DNA from: Thermoanaerobaculia bacterium
Lineage (GTDB): Bacteria; Acidobacteriota; Thermoanaerobaculia; Multivoradales; JAHZIX01
Direction of reading: 5' to 3'
DNA length: 52,210 nucleotides
Assembly: GCA_027069135.1 (NCBI GenBank)
Contig: JALXFE010000325.1
Location: 1 to 52,210 of the forward strand
Notes under the pieces: generated by a model
What the model was told of the DNA's origin: nothing
What the model saw: only the letters and a program-made list of their open reading frames with translations
Database searches by the model: none
In this document: positions 1-7,241 of the stretch, one piece after another
How positions within the stretch are numbered: position 1 is the first letter of the stretch
Layout of the letters: every line of letters starts with the position of its first letter
Translations under genes and position numbers: made by a program

Positions 1-1
1 G

Positions 2-682
2 CCCTCCCGCCCCCTCGAGGCCGCTTCCCATGGCCTGTTGGAGCGCCTGGGGGAGTGTTCGGGGATTCGGGAAGATTTCTACCTGGCCGGTTCAGCGGGA
101 CTCAGCCTTTACCTTGGGCACCGACCCGGGGCCGGCCTCGATTTCATGGCTCCGGCCAACCGTCTGACCCCTCAAAAACGCCGAGATCTTCTGGGCGAGC
201 TCCTGGAGCTGGATCCCGGCGCTACGGTGGAGACCGCTCGGGACGGCTACCTCTTCGCTCGGGTCCACGGGCTCACGACCCGGTTCTTCTACTACCCTTA
301 CCCGCTCATCGCGCCAGAGCAAGAGAGCTGCGGCTTCCCCGTAGCATCACTCATGGACCTCGCGCTGATGAAGCTCGGAGCCATCATCAGCCGCGGCACC
401 CGCCGGGACTTCGTCGACCTCTATCTCCTGTGCCGGAGCCTTCCCTTGGAACAGATTCTCGCCAGCTCACCGAGCAAATTCGGTCACGTCCGCGATTTTC
501 CGCTCCAAGCCCTCAAGGGCCTCGCGGACCTGTCCTTGGTCGAGGGGGAACCGATGCCCCGCCTCGAAGAGCCCGTGGACTGGAAGGATGTCGTGCGTTG
601 GCTCGAAGGAGAAGTCCGCCGATGGGGTCGTCGCCACGTCGGCCTTGAGGACACCTCCACAGATCGCCTCGAGGAAAAGTAG
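2..682 (+). CDS. AbiEii/AbiGii-type nucleotidyltransferase, 5' end outside window
   Basis: The frame is open to the left edge, so the true start is probably outside; a TTG at 38 is the only usable internal start. The protein resembles the AbiEii nucleotidyl transferase family, which includes toxins of type IV toxin-antitoxin systems. Visible marks are DFYLAGSAGLSLYLGHR near the N-terminus and a later block DLALMKLGAIISRGTRRDF followed by VDLY, typical of the family. The metal site normally reads S-x-D-x-D after the GHR; here it reads PGAGLDF, so one expected aspartate is replaced by Gly. No AbiEi-like antitoxin is visible inside the window; it could lie upstream. Activity is therefore uncertain. 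The gene is convergent with the next one, 15 bp away. Confidence 0.75.
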   Translation, partial: PSRPLEAASHGLLERLGECSGIREDFYLAGSAGLSLYLGHRPGAGLDFMAPANRLTPQKRRDLLGELLELDPGATVETARDGYLFARVHGLTTRFFYYPYPLIAPEQESCGFPVASLMDLALMKLGAIISRGTRRDFVDLYLLCRSLPLEQILASSPSKFGHVRDFPLQALKGLADLSLVEGEPMPRLEEPVDWKDVVRWLEGEVRRWGRRHVGLEDTSTDRLEEK

Positions 683-697
683 CCGCCCCGAGGGAAC

Positions 698-2392
698 CTA
701 CTCTGCCTGAACGAATTGGGGGTGGATATCGACCGGCACCTCTCCAAGCCGATCGATGGCGGCCCGCAAATCCGGCGTCGCCTGGCCATAGCGTTCCAGG
801 AACGCGGCGGTGCCCGGGTAGTCGCCGCTCGCCTGCAGGGTGAGTAACTCACCGAGGAGCTTCTCGATGGCTCGAGCGAAACGCTCGGAGACCACCGAGA
901 ATCGCCCGTCCGGGTCGACCACCAGCGCTCCCTGCTCCAGGAGGTGATTGAATTGTGCCACGACGCCCTGGCCATGGGCTTCGTCCAGGCCGAACCGTGC
1001 AGAGCGGAAAAGGCCCGCGAGATAGGTCGGCTCCAACGAAGAGCGCAGATCCGCCGGCATCTCGCCCTGGTCGATGAGGGCCAAGATGTTATGGATTCCC
1101 ATCACGTCGGCTTTCGCTTCCTCGATGGTGGAATACAGCTCTTTGAGCTCGAGACGGACCTCCGTCGAGCGCCCGTCCACCTCGATCATTCCAGGGCCGA
1201 GACCATGAGAGAGCTCGTGGTGCAGGACCTCTTCGAAGAACGCTTTGAAGGACAGCTTCGAAATATCTGCTTCAGCGAGGGTCCGCTCTGCGATCGGAAG
1301 GAGGATCCGGTCGTACTTGGCCCGCATGACATTGCGCAGAAGGACCTTCTTGGACCCCTTCGCCTCGCGGACTCGTTCGTCGTTGGGCAGGTTGAAGGCC
1401 ACGGTCTGCACGCCGGCCCGGGTGTCGCCGCCGGCAAAGACGAGATCGACGACCCGCATGGGGCTCTCGGTACCGCGATCGAGATTCTTGTCCTCGTCAG
1501 GGATCGGCAAGTTCCGCTCCAGCCAGGGTAGCCGAGATTTGTACCGGTCGAGGGCCCGGGATTCCTCCGGCAGGGCCACCGTGACAAAGGCTTCAAAGGC
1601 AGCCTTGTAGCCGAAGAGGCCGTCTTCGTAGGTCTCGTAGGGGCCGATCGTCACCTCGACCGGGGCATCGAGGTCCATCCATGCGAGGTCACTGACGTAG
1701 TAGTCGTCCGAGGCAAAGGCATCCGCTCTCGAGCTCAGAAAGATTCGGAGGCTCTCGTTGTCCGTCGCTTCCGCCGCTTTTCGCAAGAGGGCGGCGGCGG
1801 GTTCCAGGAACTCTTTGTAGGCTTCGGAGTAGGGGATCGCGACGAACCCGTCGCCTTCCCGGCGCACGATCGTGGTGAGCGAGCGCAGTCCTTCTGCCGC
1901 CTCCGGGTGATCCTCCATCCAGGCCTCGAGCTCTTCCTTCGTGGCGTCCTCCGGATAAAAGCCGGCGCCTTCCGGATGCTCTTGCTCCCCGATGAACGGA
2001 TGGCGTTCGTCGAGGCGGTCCCAGGGGCCGAAGTTGATGTCGAAGAACTTGGCGGCGGGTGCCGCCTTCGGGCCCTGCCAAGAAGCCATCTCGTCCCGGA
2101 GCTCCGGGCCACCGGCCCAAGCTTGGGAGAGAAAGATCTCGTCCATCAAGCGTCCGGCCTCGATCAGGATGGAGAGAACTTCGCGGTCGGAGGGGGAGAG
2201 GGCCTCGAGGTCCGCGGTCAGCTCCACCGGAGCAAATTGTTCCAGGCGAGAGGTGATGTCCTCGACGATCACCGGTGCATCTTGCGCCGGCTCCGGTTCC
2301 TCGACAGCCGGGGTGGCGCAGCCGATGACGACGATCCATGGAAGGGCCGCAAGGACATTTCTCGAGAACGAATTCAGTGTGGACCGGGGCAT
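698..2392 (-). CDS. Secreted lipoprotein, peptidase M49 (dipeptidyl-peptidase III)-like
   Basis: A 564-residue protein with a signal peptide ending in a lipobox (VVIGCATP), so probably an outer-surface or periplasmic lipoprotein. The zinc site HHELSHGLGP lies near residue 390 and is followed about 35 residues later by TIEEAKADVMGI, matching the paired HExxH and EExxxD blocks of bacterial DPP III-like proteins. These are zinc exopeptidases that remove dipeptides from oligopeptide N-termini. The start at 2392 was chosen over an upstream in-frame codon (2434) because GAAAGGAGG precedes this ATG at good spacing and the signal peptide then begins at once. Substrate is unknown. Confidence 0.85.
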   Translation of the reverse strand: MPRSTLNSFSRNVLAALPWIVVIGCATPAVEEPEPAQDAPVIVEDITSRLEQFAPVELTADLEALSPSDREVLSILIEAGRLMDEIFLSQAWAGGPELRDEMASWQGPKAAPAAKFFDINFGPWDRLDERHPFIGEQEHPEGAGFYPEDATKEELEAWMEDHPEAAEGLRSLTTIVRREGDGFVAIPYSEAYKEFLEPAAALLRKAAEATDNESLRIFLSSRADAFASDDYYVSDLAWMDLDAPVEVTIGPYETYEDGLFGYKAAFEAFVTVALPEESRALDRYKSRLPWLERNLPIPDEDKNLDRGTESPMRVVDLVFAGGDTRAGVQTVAFNLPNDERVREAKGSKKVLLRNVMRAKYDRILLPIAERTLAEADISKLSFKAFFEEVLHHELSHGLGPGMIEVDGRSTEVRLELKELYSTIEEAKADVMGIHNILALIDQGEMPADLRSSLEPTYLAGLFRSARFGLDEAHGQGVVAQFNHLLEQGALVVDPDGRFSVVSERFARAIEKLLGELLTLQASGDYPGTAAFLERYGQATPDLRAAIDRLGEVPVDIHPQFVQAE

Positions 2393-2441
2393 GGCCCCTC
2401 CTTTCAAGAAATAGTTGAGCATTCGATGGTTCAATTTGATT

Positions 2442-3125
2442 TCAGTCCCTGTCCCGAATCCAGGACCGGGCCGCCAGTCGCAGGAGGCCTTCCCCTTCCA
2501 TCAGGGTATACCTTCCATGGTCGACCTTGAACCGTACTTCGAGATCAAGTTTCCACCGGTGCTTCTCGAGGTGTCTGCGTAGGTCCGGGCTGAGGTCCTC
2601 GGGTCGCCAGGACCAGGTCTCGACCAACACCCGACGGGGACTCAAGGGTCTACCGCTCCCTACCTCTACGGCACCGAGAGAAGGCGCAGGTCGGTAGCTC
2701 TGCTGGAACGAGGCGGGAGGCCCGAGCAGCAGGTAGGCCCGCCCACGGGACGTGAGGATTCCTCGTTGGCCTTCCCCGTCGAAGAGGGCGTCGGCCTCCG
2801 CGATACGCCGCTCGAAGGTCTCACGCCTTGGGTTTCCGGCCACTTCTGGATCAGGATCTCTTCGATTCCAGAAAGTGTCGAGAAAACGAGCCATTTCGCT
2901 GGAGGAGTCGAGGTTTTTCCAGCTGCGTAGCTCTACCGGCTCCATCAGCCAGTGTACCGGAACGCTACGCCAGTCCCCCCTTCTTTCCGAGGACCGTCCC
3001 TGGCCTGTGACGACGCCTGCCCAGAGAATGGACAGGCCTACGACGATGCCCGGTAGCTTAGCCGCCCGCGGTAGAAGTCGAGGCGCGCTTCGAGCGGTTC
3101 TCTTCGGCGGAATCTTCGTTGTCAA
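2442..3125 (-). CDS. GWxTD domain-containing secreted protein
   Basis: The core FLDTFWNRRDPDPE, then RRETFERRIAEAD and TSRGRAYLLLGPP, identifies the GWxTD domain, found mostly in Acidobacteriota, Gemmatimonadota and Bacteroidota. Its function is unknown. The family hallmark G-W-x-T-D is altered here (QRGILTSRG), so the Trp and Asp are not kept. The frame is open up to 3389, but that extension overlaps the DUF3467 gene and is Pro/Arg-rich. I therefore prefer the TTG at 3125, which places a basic plus hydrophobic segment (LPGIVVGLSILWAG) as an N-terminal signal or anchor. The protein is then 227 residues, shorter than many GWxTD proteins. The start is uncertain; the gene itself is well supported. 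Confidence 0.75.
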   Translation of the reverse strand: MTTKIPPKRTARSAPRLLPRAAKLPGIVVGLSILWAGVVTGQGRSSERRGDWRSVPVHWLMEPVELRSWKNLDSSSEMARFLDTFWNRRDPDPEVAGNPRRETFERRIAEADALFDGEGQRGILTSRGRAYLLLGPPASFQQSYRPAPSLGAVEVGSGRPLSPRRVLVETWSWRPEDLSPDLRRHLEKHRWKLDLEVRFKVDHGRYTLMEGEGLLRLAARSWIRDRD

Positions 3126-3258
3126 ACCTCGACAATTCCCGAATTGCCTGCGGCTCTTCGCCTCGATTCGCCTCGAAAACTCCTCGCACTCGCCAGCGCC
3201 TGATTTCTGCCACGGGCTGCTAGGGTGAAGTGTCGGCATTGGTGAATCGGGAGAGCGG

Positions 3259-3540
3259 CTAGTTGACCTCGCCTTTGGGGGAGGGCTCGGGGGCTTCCTG
3301 AATCGATCCGTGGGAGGATTCATACCGTTCCAGGGTGGCCTGAAGCGCTCGCACGATCCGTTTGAGGTGGCCCGGACTGGTGATGACACGAGCGGTGACG
3401 GCCCCCTGGGGGGGGACCAAATTGATGAAGTCGAGAATGAACTCTTCTCGAGTGTGCGTCACCCGCAGAAGGTTGGAATACCGACCCTTGAGCTCCTCGT
3501 CGGCAATCTTGATGTTCAAACCTTTGGACTGGTCGGTCAT
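3259..3540 (-). CDS. DUF3467 domain protein
   Basis: A 93-residue cytosolic protein matching the DUF3467 pattern: IADEELKGRYSNLLRVTHTR, then EEFILDFINLVPPQGAVTAR and VITSPGHLKRIVRALQ. The family is small, widespread and of unknown function. The C-terminal 20 residues are Pro/Glu-rich and probably disordered. The ATG at 3540 follows GGAGGG at normal spacing. It lies downstream of the Wzm/Wzt exporter genes on the same strand with a 73-bp gap, so it may be cotranscribed with them. Confidence 0.85.
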   Translation of the reverse strand: MTDQSKGLNIKIADEELKGRYSNLLRVTHTREEFILDFINLVPPQGAVTARVITSPGHLKRIVRALQATLERYESSHGSIQEAPEPSPKGEVN

Positions 3541-3613
3541 GGAGCCCTCCCTCTAAAAACCGTCAAAAGAAAATCGCGAGGCTCGATGGGTATCGTAGCA
3601 GGGTGAGGAATCG

Positions 3614-4894
3614 CTACTCGGATGGGCGGCGAAGGCGAGCGCCGCCCGAGATCTTCCAATGGTGCTGCGGGAAGTATAGGCCGACCCCCCGCGTTGTCGA
3701 GGTCACGGTGAAGCTGAGGGCTTTTTTCCGGTAGTCGTAGGGCGCTCCGTCTCGAGAATGGACCGCCACATCCAGAAAATACTCCCCCGGACCCAAGCGT
3801 AACGATGGGCATTCCACCCGCACGGTCGCCTCTCCTTTGAGGGATTCCCCGACATATCCCGCAAGATCGGTGTTGGTCCCCCAGCATTCCACCCCCCGAG
3901 GGGTGGTCATGGCGATTCCGAAGGTGAAGTCTTCCAGTTCTCGCGGAGCCCAGATTTCCATCTCCAGGGTCACGGCTTGACCGGATGCGAAGACGAATAC
4001 CTCCTGGCCCTCTTCGTCCAAGAGACGCACCGCCCGGATTTCCGCCTCCCGGGAGCCCCAACGGAGATCTTCGCCATCCCCTTCCCTTTTCACCGGTACC
4101 GCCTGGGCAGCCTCGCTGTGAGCCCGACCCTCCTCCTCGGCGACGGCTTGCCGATACGCGTCGATGACCCGTCTCGGTGGTCCTAACCCTCGGGGAACGC
4201 CCTTTTCCAGCCACAGAACGCGATCGCAAAGGCGTTCGACCAGGTCCAGTGAATGGCTGACGAAGAGAAGGGTCCTACCCGTCTCCAGGAATTCCTCGAT
4301 GCGCCGGACACAGCGATGCGCAAAGGCCTCGTCGCCGACGGCGAGCACTTCGTCTACCAGCAGAATTCTCGGGTCGGTATGGATGGCGACCGCGAACCCG
4401 AGGCGGACATACATCCCGGAGGAGTAGTTCTTGACCGGCTCCTCCATAAAGTCCTCGAGACCGGCGAATTCTACGATCGCATCGTATTGGCGGTCGATCT
4501 CCTCCCGTCGGAGCCCGAGCACCGCGCCGTTGATGTAGACGTTCTCCCGACCCGAGATCTCCGGGTGGAAGCCCGCTCCCAACTCGATAAGGGCCGCCAC
4601 TCGCCCCGTGACCTCCACCTGGCCGGAGGAGGGCTGAAGGATTCCGGCAACGACCTTGAGCAAGGTCGATTTTCCGGACCCATTGCCACCGATGACGCCG
4701 AAGGCCTCTCCGGCCGGAATCTCGAAAGAAATATCCCTGAGGGCCGAGACCACCTCATCGCTGTGTAAGCCCCGGGTGAGGCTGCGCTGCAGGAGAGCGC
4801 TCTTGAGGGTCCGGAATTGGGCTCCGGGGGCCATTCGCCGATAGCTCTTGACCAGGTGGGCCACGCGGATGGCTGGCGATGTCTCTTCCGTCAT
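3614..4894 (-). CDS. Polysaccharide ABC exporter ATPase (Wzt-like)
   Basis: A 426-residue ATPase energising export of a lipid-linked polysaccharide such as O-antigen. The nucleotide-binding domain fills the first 250 residues: Walker A GGNGSGKST, signature YSSGMYVRLGFAVA (the variant usual in Wzt/TagH/KpsT proteins), Walker B ILLVDEVLAVGD and switch histidine in FVSHSLD. A C-terminal beta-rich domain of about 150 residues matches the Wzt carbohydrate-recognition module, which in characterised Wzt proteins reads the modified chain end. The ATG at 4894 overlaps the permease stop as TGATG, indicating translational coupling. A longer upstream reading in this frame runs antisense-like through the permease and was discarded. 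No glycosyltransferase genes lie nearby. Confidence 0.9.
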   Translation of the reverse strand: MTEETSPAIRVAHLVKSYRRMAPGAQFRTLKSALLQRSLTRGLHSDEVVSALRDISFEIPAGEAFGVIGGNGSGKSTLLKVVAGILQPSSGQVEVTGRVAALIELGAGFHPEISGRENVYINGAVLGLRREEIDRQYDAIVEFAGLEDFMEEPVKNYSSGMYVRLGFAVAIHTDPRILLVDEVLAVGDEAFAHRCVRRIEEFLETGRTLLFVSHSLDLVERLCDRVLWLEKGVPRGLGPPRRVIDAYRQAVAEEEGRAHSEAAQAVPVKREGDGEDLRWGSREAEIRAVRLLDEEGQEVFVFASGQAVTLEMEIWAPRELEDFTFGIAMTTPRGVECWGTNTDLAGYVGESLKGEATVRVECPSLRLGPGEYFLDVAVHSRDGAPYDYRKKALSFTVTSTTRGVGLYFPQHHWKISGGARLRRPSE

Positions 4895-5700
4895 CAGGAC
4901 ATCTCCACCAGAGTGTCGCGAAGCCGCTCGAAGATCCAAGCTCCCGCGAGCCAGGTCACGAGGCTCACCGCTCCCATGTGGATCCACAGAGACGCGGAGG
5001 GTGCGATGCCAAAGAAAAGAACCGCCTGGTAGGCCTCGGTAAAAGGAGTGAAGGGGTTGAGTCGTACGATCTTGACCACCAGGGGCTGAGAGATCGTGGA
5101 TAAGGGATAGATGATCGGCGCCAAAAAGAAAAGCACCGTGATCAGATTGCTGACGATGTCCCGAACATCCTTGAAAAGCACGTTCAAGGCTGCCAGGGCC
5201 AGTGTTGCGCCGCAGAGCATGGGGATTTGTAGGAGGATCACGAGGGGGAGAAGAAGAGCTCCCCAGCCCCCGACCGGATAGCCGAGACCTCGGCCGACGA
5301 CGAGGGCGACGGCCAGTACAGGAAGGGCGAAAAGGAAGTGAACCAGGCCGGAAAAAACCGAGACCAGAGGAGGAAGCTCGACCGGAAAGACCGCCTTGCG
5401 GATCAAGCCGGAATTTGTTGCCAAGGCGACCGTTCCTTCGAGCAGAGCGGTCGACGCCCAAAGCCAGGGAAAGAGACCGGAAATCAAGAAGACGGAGTAG
5501 GGCTCGGTCGGGACATTTCCTCTCCCCGGAGCGAGAATCCAACCGAAAACCAGGGAGTACACCGCGGTAAGAAGGAGTGGATTGACCAGGGACCAGAGAA
5601 AGCCCAATGCGGAGCCCCGGTAGCGGGCTTGCAGCTCACGCTGGGTCAGGGTCGCGAGCAGCCCGCGAAAGCGGACGGCGCGCAGCGCTACGGAGATCAT
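4894..5700 (-). CDS. Polysaccharide ABC exporter permease (Wzm-like, ABC-2)
   Basis: A 268-residue inner-membrane protein with about six transmembrane segments. The conserved N-terminal block LTQRELQARYRGSALGFLWS and NPLLLTAVYSLVFGWI is the hallmark of ABC-2 permeases exporting O-antigen, teichoic acid or capsule. It pairs with the ATPase encoded immediately downstream, overlapping it by one base. The length is typical for Wzm. What is exported cannot be told from the window, because no biosynthetic sugar genes are present. Confidence 0.9.
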   Translation of the reverse strand: MISVALRAVRFRGLLATLTQRELQARYRGSALGFLWSLVNPLLLTAVYSLVFGWILAPGRGNVPTEPYSVFLISGLFPWLWASTALLEGTVALATNSGLIRKAVFPVELPPLVSVFSGLVHFLFALPVLAVALVVGRGLGYPVGGWGALLLPLVILLQIPMLCGATLALAALNVLFKDVRDIVSNLITVLFFLAPIIYPLSTISQPLVVKIVRLNPFTPFTEAYQAVLFFGIAPSASLWIHMGAVSLVTWLAGAWIFERLRDTLVEMS

Positions 5701-5712
5701 GAGGGGCCGCGG

Positions 5713-6927
5713 CTAGGAGTCGCTCTGCTTCCGCAACCGGCGACGATCCTCGCGCAGTTTCTCCATGGCATCATGAAGCTCGCGTCTCTTTTTCTCCACC
5801 CAGTTGGCGTGATCCACCGCCTGACCTTCGAGCAGGAAGTAGACCCGCGGATACTTGGCGACATCGCCCTTTTCGTCGAACTGCAGAGGGCCGGTTACAC
5901 CGGGAAGGTCCTTGACGCTACGCATCCCCTGCCAAAAAGAGCTGGCCCGGTCCCCGCCCTTGTTCATCGCCTCGAAAAGGACCAGCATCGAGTCGTAGCC
6001 GTGGGCCGCGAAGAGCCCCGGAACCTCGCCGTACTTCGCCGAGTAGCTTTCGACGAAGGCCTTGATCTTGGGGTCTTCACGGTTGTCCGGCGTGTATTGG
6101 GGGTGGGTCACGAAGACGCCCTCGGCAGCGCTGCCGGCAGCGGCGATGGCTTGAGGTGTCGCGAAGGCGGAAACGGTGAGGATTTTCCCTGGAAAGGACA
6201 TCTCTCGTAGCGCCTTGATGATGTTGATCACCGGGGCCGCGTAGTCGGCCACGTAGACACAGTCCGGACTCAGCGAGACGACGCGCTCCACCAATGCGTT
6301 CAGGTCGGAAGTGTTTTCCGGATAGATGATCTCTTCGACGATCTCTCCGCCGCTCTGGGTGAAAGACGCCTGGAAGACGGTCTCGATCCCCTCTGCGTAG
6401 GTGGAGTCTGCCGCGAGGACTACCGCCGACTTCAGGTTGAGGTTCTGGGCTGCGTACAAACCCATGCGACTACCTTCGCGGGAATCCGAAGGCCAGATCC
6501 GGTAGAACTCCCGAGAAATCCCCGTCAGCTCCTGGGAGGAGGCGGAGGGAGAGAGAAGGACGCGGTTCATGCGATCTGCGACCTGGACCATGGCCAGTGC
6601 CTCCGGCGTCGTCACTCCCCCGATGACCGCCCGAGTGCCGGCGGCGTAGAGCTCCTCGAGAGCCTTCTGGGCCTTTTCGGGATCACTCTCGGAGTCACGA
6701 ACCACCAGGGTCAAATTCGAGGGTGCGTCCGGAGTCGCCATGAACTCTTCGAATGCGAGCTCCAGGCCGTTGGCGATTTGCTTTCCATAGATCGCCGACG
6801 ATCCGGTCAAAGGAACGACCGCACCGAATTGGACGACTTCCTTCTCTGAGCAAGCAAGGCCGGATACAAGCATAAAGGCCATAAGAATCAGCAACTTTCG
6901 CGTTGCCGGGAGCATCGTCCAGATCAT
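5713..6927 (-). CDS. LivJ-type periplasmic-binding lipoprotein (branched-chain amino-acid/urea ABC family)
   Basis: A 404-residue substrate-binding protein of the Leu/Ile/Val-binding fold (type 1 periplasmic-binding protein). The mature part begins FGAVVPLTGSSAIYGKQIAN, the family's ligand-binding N-lobe, and ends in a basic helical tail. A lipobox (LMAFMLVSGLACSE) makes it a membrane-anchored lipoprotein. The ATG at 6927 is preferred over 6969 because CAGGAG precedes it. No cognate LivHMGF permease or ATPase lies nearby, so it may feed a distant transporter or act as a sensor. It ends 13 bp before the Wzm-like gene and may be cotranscribed with the exporter. Confidence 0.85.
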   Translation of the reverse strand: MIWTMLPATRKLLILMAFMLVSGLACSEKEVVQFGAVVPLTGSSAIYGKQIANGLELAFEEFMATPDAPSNLTLVVRDSESDPEKAQKALEELYAAGTRAVIGGVTTPEALAMVQVADRMNRVLLSPSASSQELTGISREFYRIWPSDSREGSRMGLYAAQNLNLKSAVVLAADSTYAEGIETVFQASFTQSGGEIVEEIIYPENTSDLNALVERVVSLSPDCVYVADYAAPVINIIKALREMSFPGKILTVSAFATPQAIAAAGSAAEGVFVTHPQYTPDNREDPKIKAFVESYSAKYGEVPGLFAAHGYDSMLVLFEAMNKGGDRASSFWQGMRSVKDLPGVTGPLQFDEKGDVAKYPRVYFLLEGQAVDHANWVEKKRRELHDAMEKLREDRRRLRKQSDS

Positions 6928-6975
6928 CGTCGACTCCTGATCTTGAAGAAAGAGTGGGGTGAGTGCCACTTCCTG

Positions 6976-7004
6976 TTTCTAACCCACCCCCCCCCTTGTG
7001 TCAA
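6976..7004 (-). promoter_or_regulatory. Predicted sigma70-type promoter with poly-G spacer
   Basis: On the minus strand a perfect TTGACA (6999-7004) and TAGAAA (6976-6981; 4 of 6 to consensus) are separated by 17 bp, placing transcription start near 6969, about 40 nt before the lipoprotein start at 6927. Nine consecutive G residues (C at 6987-6995 on the plus strand) lie inside the spacer. Nothing else recognisable was found in the rest of the 314-bp gap up to 7241. Confidence 0.5.
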
Positions 7005-7241
7005 GGTTGCCCGTTCCAAACAGCGGGTTCGGACCGCTCCCTCCGCTCCCCGCGAGGCCTTATTTAAACCCCCACTCCGGATCACGACATCGGCAGGCGG
7101 AAAGAGGGGATTCCTCACCGCCACTCAACGAGAGCCTGCCGGGGGCAGGTCCCCGAGGGTGCCAAATCGTCCCTGATCGCGGCGCCATTCCGCTCAGCGA
7201 TCCTTTGGAGATCCAGGTAGCCGGGGACCTCGACGGGTCGG

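Noticed and set aside
4895-5542. N-terminal extension of the Wzt-like ATPase
   Set aside because: It overlaps the permease gene fully; ATG 4894 with TGATG coupling and normal family length is clearly better.
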